Of a stretch of DNA of 64,000 nucleotides, positions 41,914-50,064 are shown piece after piece. Under the pieces are notes generated by a model, which made no database searches, was not told the origin of the DNA, and worked only from the letters and a program-made list of their open reading frames with translations. How positions within the stretch are numbered: the stretch's first letter is position 1; each line of letters begins with the position of its first letter. The translations under genes and the position numbers were made by a program. The DNA comes from Streptomyces caeruleatus (GTDB lineage: Bacteria > Actinomycetota > Actinomycetes > Streptomycetales > Streptomycetaceae). Location of the stretch: positions 355,003 through 419,002 of the forward strand of contig NZ_KQ948933.1 of NCBI RefSeq assembly GCF_001514235.1, read 5' to 3'.

Positions 41914-44880
41914 ATGGACGGGGTACCGCGCGTGCCGGAGCAGAGGGGGCACGGCTTCTCGGCGGCAGCGGCGGAGCCGGCGGCGGCGCTGCGCTTCGGC
42001 GTGCTCGGTCCGGTACGCGCGTGGCGCGGCGAGGAGCAGCTCCCCACCGGCTCCCCCCAGCAGCGCGCCCTGCTCGCGGCCCTGCTGCTGCGCGAGGGCC
42101 GCACGGCGACCGCGGCGGAGCTGATCGACGCCCTGTGGGGCGAGGAGCCGCCCTCGCAGGCGCTGGCGGCCGTGCGGACGTACGCCTCGCGGCTGCGGAA
42201 GGTGCTGGACCCCGGGGTCCTGGTCAGCGAGTCCGGCGGCTATGCCGTACGGGGTCTGGACGACGGCGCGCTGGACCTGGCCGTCGCCCAGGAGCTCGCG
42301 GCGGAGGCGGAGAAGGCGAAGAACGCCGGGGATCTGTGCCATGCGTGCGAGGTGCTCAAAAAGGCGCTGTCGCTGTGGACCGGCGAGGTGCTGGCGGGCG
42401 TCCCGGGCCCGTACGCGGAGGCCCAGCGGGTCCGGCTGGAGGAGTGGCGGCTGCAGTTGCAGGAGTCGCGCCTCGACATGGACCTGGAGCTGGGCTGCCA
42501 CGCGGAGGCGGTCTCGGAGCTGACGGCGCTCACCGCGGCGCACCCCCTGCGGGAGCGGCTGCGGGAGCTGCTGATGCTCGCGCTGTACCGCAGCGGCCGG
42601 CAGGCGGAGGCGCTGGCGGTGTACGCGGACACGCGGCGCCTGCTGGCGGACGAGCTGGGGGTGGACCCGCGCCCGGGCCTGAAGGAGCTGCAGCAGCGGA
42701 TCCTCCAGGCCGACCCCGGCCTCGCGCAGCCGTCGGCCCCGGTCGCCGAACCGGCGGTCGTGCCGGTACGGCCCGCCCAGCTCCCGGCGACCGTGCCCGA
42801 CTTCACGGGCCGTTCCGCCTTCGTCTCCGAGCTCAGCGGGGTCCTGGCCACGGCCGAGGGCCGGGTGATGGCGGTGTCCGCGCTGGCCGGCATCGGCGGC
42901 GTCGGCAAGACGACCCTCGCCGTGCACGTCGCGCACCAGGCGCGCGCGGCCTTCCCCGACGGGCAGCTCTACGTCGACCTCCAGGGCGCGGGCCCGCGGG
43001 CGGCCGAGCCGGAGACGGTGCTGGGCTCGTTCCTGCGCGCCCTCGGCACGGCCGACTCGGCGATCCCGGACTCTCTGGAGGAGCGGGCGGCGCTGTACCG
43101 CTCGGTGCTGGACGGCCGCCGGGTCCTGGTGCTGCTGGACAACGCCAAGGACGCGGCGCAGGTACGTCCGCTGCTGCCCGGCATGGAGGGCTGCGCGGCG
43201 CTGGTGACGTCCCGGGTGCGGATGGTGGACCTCGCCGGCGCGCATCTGGTCGACCTGGACGTGATGTCCCCGGACGAGGCGCTGTCGCTGTTCACGAAGA
43301 TCGTGGGCGAGGAGCGGGTGGCCTCCGAGCGGGAGGCTGCGCTGGACGTGGTCGCGGCGTGCGGCTTCCTGCCGCTGGCGATCCGTATCGCGGCGTCCCG
43401 GCTGGCGGCGCGCCGCACCTGGACCGTGTCCGTCCTCGCCGCCAAGCTGGGCGACGAGCGGCGCCGGCTCGACGAGCTGCAGGCCGGCGACCTGGCCGTC
43501 AAGGCGACCTTCGAGCTCGGCTACGGCGCCCTGGAGCCCGCGCAGGCCCGGGCGTTCCGGCTGCTGGGCCTGGCCGACGGCCCGGACATCTCACTGGCCG
43601 CCGCTGCCGCCGTACTGGATCTGCCGCCGGAGGACACGGAGGACCTGCTGGAGTCCCTCGTCGACACCTCGCTGCTGGAGTCGGCGGCGCCGGGACGCTA
43701 CCGGTACCACGACCTGGTCCGGCTCTACGCGCGTGCGTGCGCGGAGCGGGACGAGCAGCCGCCGGGTGAGCGCGTTGCGGCGATGTCGCGGCTGCTGGAC
43801 TTCTACCTGGCCACGGCGGCGGCCGTGTACGCGATCGAGCGGCCCGGGGACCGGCTGGTGGACCACCTGGCGGAGACCACCCATCCGGGGCTGACGTTCG
43901 CGGACCGCAAGGGCGCGCGGGACTGGCTGTACACCGAGGCGAACTGCCTGCTCTCCTTCGCCCGCCAGTGCGCCGAGCGCCCGGGGGCCCTGCGGCGCGC
44001 CGTCGACCTGCTGTGGGCCGCCGTCGACCTCTCGGAGTCGGGCGCCAACTCCAAGGAGTACGAAGCCACGGCGAGGACCCTGCTGGAAGCCGCCCGGCGG
44101 GTCGGCGTGGAGCAGGTCGAGGCCCGCGCGCTCATGACGCTGGCGCACGCGCTCCTCGACAGCGGCCGGTTCGACCTGGCCGACGAGGCGGCCGAGCAGG
44201 TCATCAGCCTCGCCCACCGGGCCGACGACCTGCTGCCCGCCTGCTGGGCCCACAACGCCCGCGGGGCCATCGCGCTGTACCAGGGACGCAACGCGGACAG
44301 CGAAGATCATCTGACCCACGCCATAAGGCACTTCCGGGCGCTGGACGACCGCCCGGGCGAGGCCGCCATCCTGTGCAACCTCTCCCGGGCCCACCTGGCG
44401 ACGGGACGCACACAGAGCGCCGTGTCCCTCGCCCGGCAGGGCATGGAGATCTACGACGCCATGGGCAACTCCATGCGCGGCGCGAACGGCCGCTACGCCC
44501 TGGGCATGGCGCTCACGCAGAGCGGACAGCTCGGGCCCGCGGCCGGCCAGCTCCAGGACGCCCTGGAGGTCTTCCGCGACAGCCGCCAGCGGCTGTGGGA
44601 GGGGATGACCCTGTTCCGCCTGGCGGAGGTCGACATCGCCGCCCGGCGCTACGCCCAGGCGGCGGCGAACGCCGAGATGGCCCTGACCGTGCTGCGCGGC
44701 ATCGGCGGGGAATGGCGGCGCGGCAACGTCCTCACCGTGCTCGGCACCGCCCTGTCCGCCGTCGGCCACACGGGCCGCGCCCGGGTCTGCTGGGAGGAAG
44801 CCGTCTCCATCTACGACGAGTTGGGGGCGCCGGAGGCCGAGGCCGTGCGGACACTGCTGGCTCCCTCGCGGGCCGCCTGA
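41914..44880 (+). CDS. afsR: AfsR-type SARP regulator with NB-ARC and TPR domains
   Basis: A 988-residue protein from ATG 41914 behind GGGGGGACGG. Residues about 25-120 form the OmpR-like winged helix (LRFGVLGPVRAWRGEEQLPT, SPQQRALLAALLLREGRT), and 125-275 the BTAD region (ADELGVDPRPGLKELQQRIL). The ATPase core has LAGIGGVGKTTLAVHVAH (about residue 325) and VLVLLDNAKDAAQVRPLL. TPR-like helices fill the C-terminus. AfsR of S. coelicolor (993 aa) binds promoters of antibiotic-linked genes and is phosphorylated by AfsK; an afsS-like gene follows here and an afsK-like gene lies 5 kb on, which supports orthology. Confidence 0.85.
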   Translation: MDGVPRVPEQRGHGFSAAAAEPAAALRFGVLGPVRAWRGEEQLPTGSPQQRALLAALLLREGRTATAAELIDALWGEEPPSQALAAVRTYASRLRKVLDPGVLVSESGGYAVRGLDDGALDLAVAQELAAEAEKAKNAGDLCHACEVLKKALSLWTGEVLAGVPGPYAEAQRVRLEEWRLQLQESRLDMDLELGCHAEAVSELTALTAAHPLRERLRELLMLALYRSGRQAEALAVYADTRRLLADELGVDPRPGLKELQQRILQADPGLAQPSAPVAEPAVVPVRPAQLPATVPDFTGRSAFVSELSGVLATAEGRVMAVSALAGIGGVGKTTLAVHVAHQARAAFPDGQLYVDLQGAGPRAAEPETVLGSFLRALGTADSAIPDSLEERAALYRSVLDGRRVLVLLDNAKDAAQVRPLLPGMEGCAALVTSRVRMVDLAGAHLVDLDVMSPDEALSLFTKIVGEERVASEREAALDVVAACGFLPLAIRIAASRLAARRTWTVSVLAAKLGDERRRLDELQAGDLAVKATFELGYGALEPAQARAFRLLGLADGPDISLAAAAAVLDLPPEDTEDLLESLVDTSLLESAAPGRYRYHDLVRLYARACAERDEQPPGERVAAMSRLLDFYLATAAAVYAIERPGDRLVDHLAETTHPGLTFADRKGARDWLYTEANCLLSFARQCAERPGALRRAVDLLWAAVDLSESGANSKEYEATARTLLEAARRVGVEQVEARALMTLAHALLDSGRFDLADEAAEQVISLAHRADDLLPACWAHNARGAIALYQGRNADSEDHLTHAIRHFRALDDRPGEAAILCNLSRAHLATGRTQSAVSLARQGMEIYDAMGNSMRGANGRYALGMALTQSGQLGPAAGQLQDALEVFRDSRQRLWEGMTLFRLAEVDIAARRYAQAAANAEMALTVLRGIGGEWRRGNVLTVLGTALSAVGHTGRARVCWEEAVSIYDELGAPEAEAVRTLLAPSRAA

Positions 44881-44897
44881 GAGGGCTGGGCCCTGGC

Positions 44898-44930
44898 GTT
44901 CATCGTTCGTTTATCGCCGTCATACATCCT
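44898..44930 (+). promoter_or_regulatory. 11-base direct repeats, SARP/PHO-box-like
   Basis: GTTCATCGTTC (44898-44908) and GTTTATCGCCG (44909-44919) are consecutive 11-base units, with a weaker third unit after them. SARP regulators and PhoP both bind such 11-base direct repeats around the -35 region; AfsR and PhoP compete at the afsS promoter in S. coelicolor. The position, before the afsS-like gene, fits. Confidence 0.55.
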
Positions 44931-45014
44931 CTGAGGCAGTCGATCCGTCGCGTCGGGGGGCAGACGGGTCGGGGAAAAGGGCCACACACCCGGGGGATTA
45001 AGGTGAACGGCCCA

Positions 45015-45058
45015 AAGGCCCGTCCGGCCATCCTCGGGGGAGTGACTGGACGGGCCTT
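45015..45058 (+). other. leader hairpin upstream of the afsS-like gene
   Basis: AAGGCCCGTCC (45015-45025) pairs perfectly with GGACGGGCCTT (45048-45058) across a 22-base loop. It lies 43 bases before the small gene and would be in its leader if transcription starts near 44935. It could act as an attenuator or stabiliser, or end afsR transcription. Confidence 0.55.
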
Positions 45059-45100
45059 GTCAACCTACGGACGTACAAGACTCAGTGGAGTGCAACGATC

Positions 45101-45289
45101 ATGAGTGACGAGCAGGTCGTCAAGCCGGAGGACATCCACGTCACCGCGGAGCCCGTCGACGCCGCGGCCGCCGACAAGAAGGCGACGGACGGGGGCGCCA
45201 CCACCCAGGGGGACATCCACGTCACCGATGAGCCGCTGGAGACGAAGGACATCCACGTGACGTCGGAGCCCTTCAAGCCGGCGAAGTAA
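45101..45289 (+). CDS. afsS: AfsS-like small repeat protein
   Basis: A 62-residue acidic protein from ATG 45101. The motif DIHVT-EP occurs three times: DIHVTAEP (residue 11), DIHVTDEP (about 38) and DIHVTSEP (about 50). AfsS of S. coelicolor is 63 residues, has a repeated short motif and lies directly behind afsR, so position, size and repeat structure agree, though the repeat sequence itself differs from what is recalled for AfsS. AfsS is the AfsR-activated switch that stimulates antibiotic production by an unclear mechanism. A strong terminator follows. Confidence 0.7.
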   Translation: MSDEQVVKPEDIHVTAEPVDAAAADKKATDGGATTQGDIHVTDEPLETKDIHVTSEPFKPAK

Positions 45290-45308
45290 GCCTCATCGCA
45301 CGGGGAAC

Positions 45309-45343
45309 GGCCGCGGCGGCGCGGAGGGGAGGCCGCCGCGGCC
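45309..45343. terminator. strong hairpin terminator between convergent genes
   Basis: GGCCGCGGCGGC (45309-45320) and GCCGCCGCGGCC (45332-45343) form a perfect 12-base stem with an 11-base loop, between the afsS-like gene and the convergent acyl-CoA ligase. Confidence 0.7.
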
Positions 45344-45354
45344 GACGTGTGTGA

Positions 45355-46905
45355 TCACCCGCCCCGCAGCTCCCCCTTGACCACCTTCCCGCTGGCGTTG
45401 CGCGGCAGTTCGCCCACGAACTCCACCACCCGCGGCACCTTGTAGTTCGCCATCTCCCGGCGCGCCCAGGCGATCAGGTCGTCCCCGGTCAGCACCGCCC
45501 CGGGCCGGCGCACCACGTACGCCTTGCCGACCTCTCCCAGCCGCGCGTCGGCGACGCCGATCACCGCGACGTCCGCGACGCCGGGATGCAGGCCGAGCGT
45601 CTGCTCGATCTCCGCCGGGTAGGCGTTGAAGCCGCCGACGACGAACATGTCCTTGATGCGGTCGGTGATCCGGAGGTGGCCGTCCCGGTCCAGCACCCCG
45701 ACGTCCCCCGTCCGCAGCCACCCGTCCTCCGTCAGGACCTCCGCCGTGGCCGCCGCGTCCTCGTAGTAGCCGCGCATCACGTTGAAGCCGCGGACCAGGA
45801 CCTCGCCGGGCTCGCCGGGCGGGGCCTCGACGCGGACCTCCGTGCCCGGTATCGCCCGGCCGGACGTCGACGCGATCACCGACGGGTCGTCGCCGCGCCG
45901 GCACATCGTGACGATGCCGCTGGCCTCCGAGAGGCCGTACGCCGTCAGGACCGTCTCCACGCCCAGTTCCCCGCGCAGGCGTTCCACCAGCCTGAGCGGC
46001 ACCACCGCGGCGCCGGTCACCACCAGCCGCAGCGCGGACAGGTCGTGGGCGTCGCGTGCCGGGTGGTCCAGGAGGGACTGGTGCAGGGTCGGCGGGCCCG
46101 GCAGCACCGACACCCGTTCCGCCGCGATGTTCGCCAGGGCCGTACCGACGTTGAAGACGGGCTGCGGGATCATCGTCGCGCCCCGCATCAGACAGGCGAT
46201 CACGCCGGCCTTGTAGCCGAAGGTGTGGAAGAAGGGGTTCACGATCAGATAGCGGTCGCCCTGCCGCAGTCCGGCCAGGTCGCTCCACACCTCGTAGGCG
46301 CGGAGCGTCTGCGTGTGCGTGATCACCGCGCCCTTCGGGCGGCCCGTCGTACCGGACGTGTAGACGATGTCCGACGGCCAGGAGCCCTCCACCGCCCCCG
46401 CGCGCGCCCGCACCTGAGCCTCGCCCACCCCGTCGCCGCTCGCCAGGAAGTCCTTCCAGGTGCGGTAGTCCGCCGGGGCGTCGTCGGACAGCACGACGAC
46501 CTGCTCCAGCTGCGGCAGCCCCGGCCCCCGGACGACCGCCCTGCGCAACGACGCCACGTACGAGGTGCCCAGGAAGGTGCCGGTCACGAAGAGCAGCCGG
46601 GCCCCGCTGCGGCGCAGCACGTCCGCGGCCTCCGTGCCCTTGAAGCGGGTGTTCAGCGGCACCAGCACGGCCCCCGCCGACACCGCGCCGAGGGCCGCGA
46701 CGATCCAGTCGAGCGTGTTCGGGGCCCAGATGGCGACCCGGTCGCCCGGCTCGATCCCGTTCGCGACGCAGGCCGCCGCCGAGCGTTCGACGCGGGCGCC
46801 GAGTTCGCCGTAGGAGATCCGGGTCCGGCCCTCCACCACCGCCTCGGTGTCCGGGTACCGCTCGGCCGCCCGGCGGACCAGCTCCGGGATGCTCTGCCAT
46901 TCCAC
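45355..46905 (-). CDS. acyl-CoA ligase (FadD3-like)
   Basis: A 516-residue ANL-family enzyme from ATG 46905. Motifs: SDIVYTSGTTGRPKGAVITH (P-loop, about residue 175), NPFFHTFGYKAG, TAYGLSEASG, DGWLRTGDVGVLDRDGHLRI and the hinge and lysine region ITDRIKDMFVVGGFNAYPAE ... RNASGKVVKGEL. It makes an acyl-AMP and then acyl-CoA from a carboxylic acid, perhaps a steroid ring fragment as in FadD3. It is divergent from the thiolase gene across two operator copies (46936-46979). Confidence 0.9.
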   Translation of the reverse strand: MEWQSIPELVRRAAERYPDTEAVVEGRTRISYGELGARVERSAAACVANGIEPGDRVAIWAPNTLDWIVAALGAVSAGAVLVPLNTRFKGTEAADVLRRSGARLLFVTGTFLGTSYVASLRRAVVRGPGLPQLEQVVVLSDDAPADYRTWKDFLASGDGVGEAQVRARAGAVEGSWPSDIVYTSGTTGRPKGAVITHTQTLRAYEVWSDLAGLRQGDRYLIVNPFFHTFGYKAGVIACLMRGATMIPQPVFNVGTALANIAAERVSVLPGPPTLHQSLLDHPARDAHDLSALRLVVTGAAVVPLRLVERLRGELGVETVLTAYGLSEASGIVTMCRRGDDPSVIASTSGRAIPGTEVRVEAPPGEPGEVLVRGFNVMRGYYEDAAATAEVLTEDGWLRTGDVGVLDRDGHLRITDRIKDMFVVGGFNAYPAEIEQTLGLHPGVADVAVIGVADARLGEVGKAYVVRRPGAVLTGDDLIAWARREMANYKVPRVVEFVGELPRNASGKVVKGELRGG

Positions 46906-46935
46906 GATCGGCCTCCCCGAACCCAGGACGCATGA

Positions 46936-46979
46936 GCTGACTACCCGTCAGATTAGCGGTAGCCTGACGCCCTGTCAGC
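46936..46979. promoter_or_regulatory. two operator palindromes in a divergent promoter
   Basis: GCTGACTACCCGTCAGA (46936-46952) and CCTGACGCCCTGTCAGC (46963-46979), each with one half-site mismatch, have centres 27 bases apart. They lie between the ligase and thiolase starts and could control both. Confidence 0.72.
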
Positions 46980-47007
46980 AGCCCGTCCGCGACGCGGAGG
47001 TGTGCAC

Positions 47008-48156
47008 ATGGCCGGACTCAAGGACGCGACCGCCATAGTCGGCATAGGTCAGACGCCGTTCGCCAGACACCTCCCCGAGGACGAGAAGACCCTCGCCTGC
47101 CGTGCCGTGCTCGCCGCCCTGGACGACGCCGGGATAGCCCCGGGCGAGGTCGACGCCCTCGCCAGCTACACCATGGAGGAGACGGACGAGGTCGAGCTGG
47201 CTAAGGCGGTCGGCTTCGGCGACCTGACCTTCTTCAGCAAGGTCGGTTACGGCGGCGGCGGTTCCTGCGCCACGGTCGCGCATCTCGCCGCCGCCATCGC
47301 CACCGGGCAGGCCACGGTCGGCGTAGCCTGGCGCTCCCGCAAACGCGGCAGCGGACCCCGGCCCTGGCGCGACACCACGGCCCAACTCCCCACCCCCGCC
47401 CAGTGGACCCGGCCCTACGGCCTGCTGCGCCCTGTCGACGAGATCGCGATGCTCGCCCGCCGCTACCTGCACGAGTACGGCGCGACCCGCGACCACCTCT
47501 TCAACGTCGCCCTCGCCTGCCGCAACCGGGCCAACCAGAACCCCGCGGCGGTGATGTACGAACGCCCCCTGACCCGCGAGATGTACATGACCTCCCGCTG
47601 GATCAGCGAGCCCCTCTGCCTCTTCGACAACTGCCTGGAGACCGACGGCGCCCTGGCCTGCGTCGTCGTCAGCCGCGAACGCGCCCGCGACTGCCGCCAC
47701 ACCCCCGTCTACGTCCACTCCGCCGCCCAGGGCCTGCCCGCCCAGCACCACGGCATGGTCAACTACTGGAACGACGACCCGCTCACCGGCCCCGCCTGGA
47801 CCGCCGCCCGGCACCTGTGGAAACACTCCGACCTCACGCCACAGGATGTGGACGTCGCCCAGATCTACGACGCGTTCACGGCCCTCATCCCGCTCTCGCT
47901 GGAGGGATACGGATTCTGCGGGCGGGGCGAGGGAGGCGCGTTCACCGAGCAAGGCGCCCTGGAGATCGGCGGGCGGCTGCCCCTCAACACCGGGGGCGGC
48001 GGCCTCAGCGAGGCCTACGTGCACGGCTTCAACCTCATCAACGAGGGCGTCAAGCAGCTCCGCGGCACGAGTACCGCCCAGGTCCCCGGCGCCGCCACCT
48101 GTCTCGTCACCGCCGGCGAAGGCGTCCCCACCTCCGCGCTGCTCCTGAGGAGTTGA
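47008..48156 (+). CDS. SCP2-type thiolase-like lipid-transfer protein
   Basis: A 382-residue protein from ATG 47008, seven bases after GGAGG. Thiolase-fold features: TAIVGIGQTPFARHLPEDEK, GGGGSCATVAHLAAAIATGQ with a conserved Cys near residue 88, QIYDAFTALIPLSLEGYGFC, GEGGAF and LNTGGGGLSEAYVHGFN. Such Ltp2/SCP2-type thiolases act with a DUF35 partner, for example in aldol cleavage of steroid side chains; the DUF35 gene follows eight bases on. The substrate here is unknown. Confidence 0.88.
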   Translation: MAGLKDATAIVGIGQTPFARHLPEDEKTLACRAVLAALDDAGIAPGEVDALASYTMEETDEVELAKAVGFGDLTFFSKVGYGGGGSCATVAHLAAAIATGQATVGVAWRSRKRGSGPRPWRDTTAQLPTPAQWTRPYGLLRPVDEIAMLARRYLHEYGATRDHLFNVALACRNRANQNPAAVMYERPLTREMYMTSRWISEPLCLFDNCLETDGALACVVVSRERARDCRHTPVYVHSAAQGLPAQHHGMVNYWNDDPLTGPAWTAARHLWKHSDLTPQDVDVAQIYDAFTALIPLSLEGYGFCGRGEGGAFTEQGALEIGGRLPLNTGGGGLSEAYVHGFNLINEGVKQLRGTSTAQVPGAATCLVTAGEGVPTSALLLRS

Positions 48157-48163
48157 TGCAAGG

Positions 48164-48580
48164 ATGCTCACCCCCGTCACCGACCCCGACGGCGCCCCCT
48201 TCTGGCAGTACGCCGCCCAGGGCGAACTCCGCGTCCAGACCTGCGCCGACTGCGCCGAACCCCGCTTCCCGCCCCGCCCCTGCTGCCCGCACTGCCAGTC
48301 CTTCGCGAGCGAGTGGCGCCAGGTCGGCGGGCACGGCCGTATCTGGTCGTACGTGGTCCCTCACCCACCCCTGCTGCCCGACTACGCGGAGCAGGCGCCG
48401 TACAACGTCATCGTCGTCGAACTCACCGACGCCCCGCGCATCCGTCTCGTCGGCAACCTCGTCACCGGCCCGGACGCGCCTCTCGGCTCCCTTCCTGCCG
48501 ACCGGATCCGCATCGGCGCGAAAGTCCAGGCCGTCTTCAGCGGCACCGGGCTGCCGCAGTGGGTCCTGGAGCGCCCATGA
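48164..48580 (+). CDS. DUF35 OB-fold protein, thiolase partner
   Basis: A 138-residue protein from ATG 48164, behind GAGGAG. The zinc ribbon CADCAEPRFPPRPCCPHCQS (about residue 26) precedes an OB fold (GRIWSYVVPHPPLLPDYAEQ, RIRLVGNLVTG). It forms a complex with SCP2-type thiolases and CoA substrates. It is coupled to the crotonase by ATGA. Confidence 0.9.
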   Translation: MLTPVTDPDGAPFWQYAAQGELRVQTCADCAEPRFPPRPCCPHCQSFASEWRQVGGHGRIWSYVVPHPPLLPDYAEQAPYNVIVVELTDAPRIRLVGNLVTGPDAPLGSLPADRIRIGAKVQAVFSGTGLPQWVLERP

Positions 48581-49347
48581 GCCTCGGCCTCAGCACCGAC
48601 AAGGACACCGGCGTCGCCGTCGTCACCCTCGACCGGCCCGACCGGCACAACGCCATCGACCTGGAGACACGGGACGAACTGGTCGCGGTATGGCGCGAGT
48701 TGCGCTTCGACGACACCGTACGGGCCGTCGTCCTCACCGGCGCCGGCGAGCGGGCGTTCTGCACGGGGCTGGACCGGGAGGCCGTCGTCCCGCAGCCGAA
48801 CTCGCCGTACATGACGGACGATCCGCTGCTGCTGGTCGGGCCGAAGTCCAACGACCTGTGGAAGCCGGTCGTCGCCGCCGTGCGGGGCATGGCCTGCGGT
48901 GGGGCCTTCTACCTGCTCGGGGAGGCGGACTTCGTCGTCGCCGATCCGACCGCCACCTTCTTCGACCCGCACACCACCTACGGGATGGTCAGCGCGTACG
49001 AGTCGATGCTGATGGCGCTGCGGATGCCGCACGGGGAGGCCGCGCGCATCGCGCTCATGGGGAGCGCGGAGAGGCTGTCGGCGCGGCGGGCCCATGAGAT
49101 CGGACTCGTCTCCGAACTCACCGAGCCCGGCGGGGCGTTGGAAGCCGCGGTCGACTGTGCCGCCGTCATCGCCAGGTATCCGGAGCAGGGCGTGCAGGGG
49201 ACCGTGCGGGCGCTGTGGGCGGCCAGGGAGGCCGCGCTCGCCCACGCCTTCGCGCAGGCGCCGCACCTGATCGCGCTCGGGAATCTGCCGGGCGGGCGGC
49301 AGGCGGAGCTGTTCGCCGCCCGCCGCCCGGGGTTCAGGACTCGTTGA
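48577..49347 (+). CDS. enoyl-CoA hydratase/isomerase family protein
   Basis: A 256-residue crotonase-fold protein from ATG 48577. VVTLDRPDRHNAIDLETRDE, AVVLTGAGERAFCTGLD (first oxyanion loop) and VAAVRGMACGGAFYLLGEAD (second loop, GG) are clear. It probably hydrates an enoyl-CoA made by a dehydrogenase for the thiolase. Its last 14 bases overlap the 3' end of the convergent gene. Confidence 0.9.
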   Translation: MSLGLSTDKDTGVAVVTLDRPDRHNAIDLETRDELVAVWRELRFDDTVRAVVLTGAGERAFCTGLDREAVVPQPNSPYMTDDPLLLVGPKSNDLWKPVVAAVRGMACGGAFYLLGEADFVVADPTATFFDPHTTYGMVSAYESMLMALRMPHGEAARIALMGSAERLSARRAHEIGLVSELTEPGGALEAAVDCAAVIARYPEQGVQGTVRALWAAREAALAHAFAQAPHLIALGNLPGGRQAELFAARRPGFRTR

Positions 49348-49879
49348 GGCGCCGCGCGTTGCTCAGCTCGCACTTGGCGCCGCTGTTGTACGTGAAGCCG
49401 TCCGCGGCGGCGGGCACCTCGGCCAGCATGGTGAGGGTGTCGGAGGAGCCCGCGGGGACGGCCTGGATCAGGTAGTTACCGGTGTGGAACTGCTTGCCGT
49501 CCTTGTCCTTGAAAGTGACCGTGAACGTGTAGGTGTACTGCGTGGTCGCGCTGCTGTTGGTGGCGCGGACGGTGGCGGCCATCTTGTTCCCGTCGGGCTT
49601 GCACGAGTCGATCTTCACGTCCTCGGCGGCCGCTTCGCCGGCCGGGGCCTCGCTGGCCTCGGCACCTGCGCCGGTGCCAGAGCCGTAGTCGTCGTCATCG
49701 TCGTCGTAGTGGGTGCTGCCGCCCGACGTGTCACCCGACGTACCGCCCGTACTGCTCGACGAACTGCTGGAGCTGGACGAGCTGTTGTCGCAGCTGCCGC
49801 CGTGGGAGCGCTTGGCCCCCGTCAGCGCGATCATCACGCCGGCTACAACGGCGACAGCGCGGACATGGCGAAGCTTCAT
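49334..49879 (-). CDS. secreted protein with Ser and Asp runs
   Basis: A 181-residue protein from ATG 49879 after GGGGGTCG. The N-terminus (VRAVAVVAGVMIALTGAKRS) is a signal or anchor; a Cys follows in GGSCDNSS but the lipobox is weak. A run of about 11 serines, a Gly/Thr linker and six aspartates lead into a C-terminal beta domain (ATTQYTYTFTVTFKDKDG, SDTLTMLAEVPAAADGF) resembling the FxLyD-like fold of Streptomyces lipoproteins. Function unknown. It lies between the crotonase and afsK-like genes. Confidence 0.65.
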   Translation of the reverse strand: MKLRHVRAVAVVAGVMIALTGAKRSHGGSCDNSSSSSSSSSSSTGGTSGDTSGGSTHYDDDDDDYGSGTGAGAEASEAPAGEAAAEDVKIDSCKPDGNKMAATVRATNSSATTQYTYTFTVTFKDKDGKQFHTGNYLIQAVPAGSSDTLTMLAEVPAAADGFTYNSGAKCELSNARRLNES

Positions 49880-49985
49880 TTCGTGCGACCCCCGATTGTG
49901 GTTCATCACCGATGACTTGATCGTGAGCACGTCACGTTAGCAGCGCCAAGTGCAGGACCCGTGAAGAGACGGGGGAGCGCCCCGC

Positions 49986-50032
49986 AGGGGCGCGGGGAAC
50001 TGCGCGACCAGCCACAACGGAGCCGCACCCGA
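49986..50032. repeat. dispersed Streptomyces intergenic repeat, copy 3
   Basis: AGGGGCGCGGGGAACTGCGC and ACCAGCCACAACGGAGCCGC, almost identical to 27844-27891. It lies in the 185-base gap downstream of the afsK-like gene. Confidence 0.8.
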
Positions 50033-50064
50033 ACACGCACCCAACCCGGCACGCCCCACCCGCA

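Noticed and set aside
49931..50064. Possible small gene before the afsK stop
   Set aside because: Frame coincides with the dispersed repeat and has no ribosome site.
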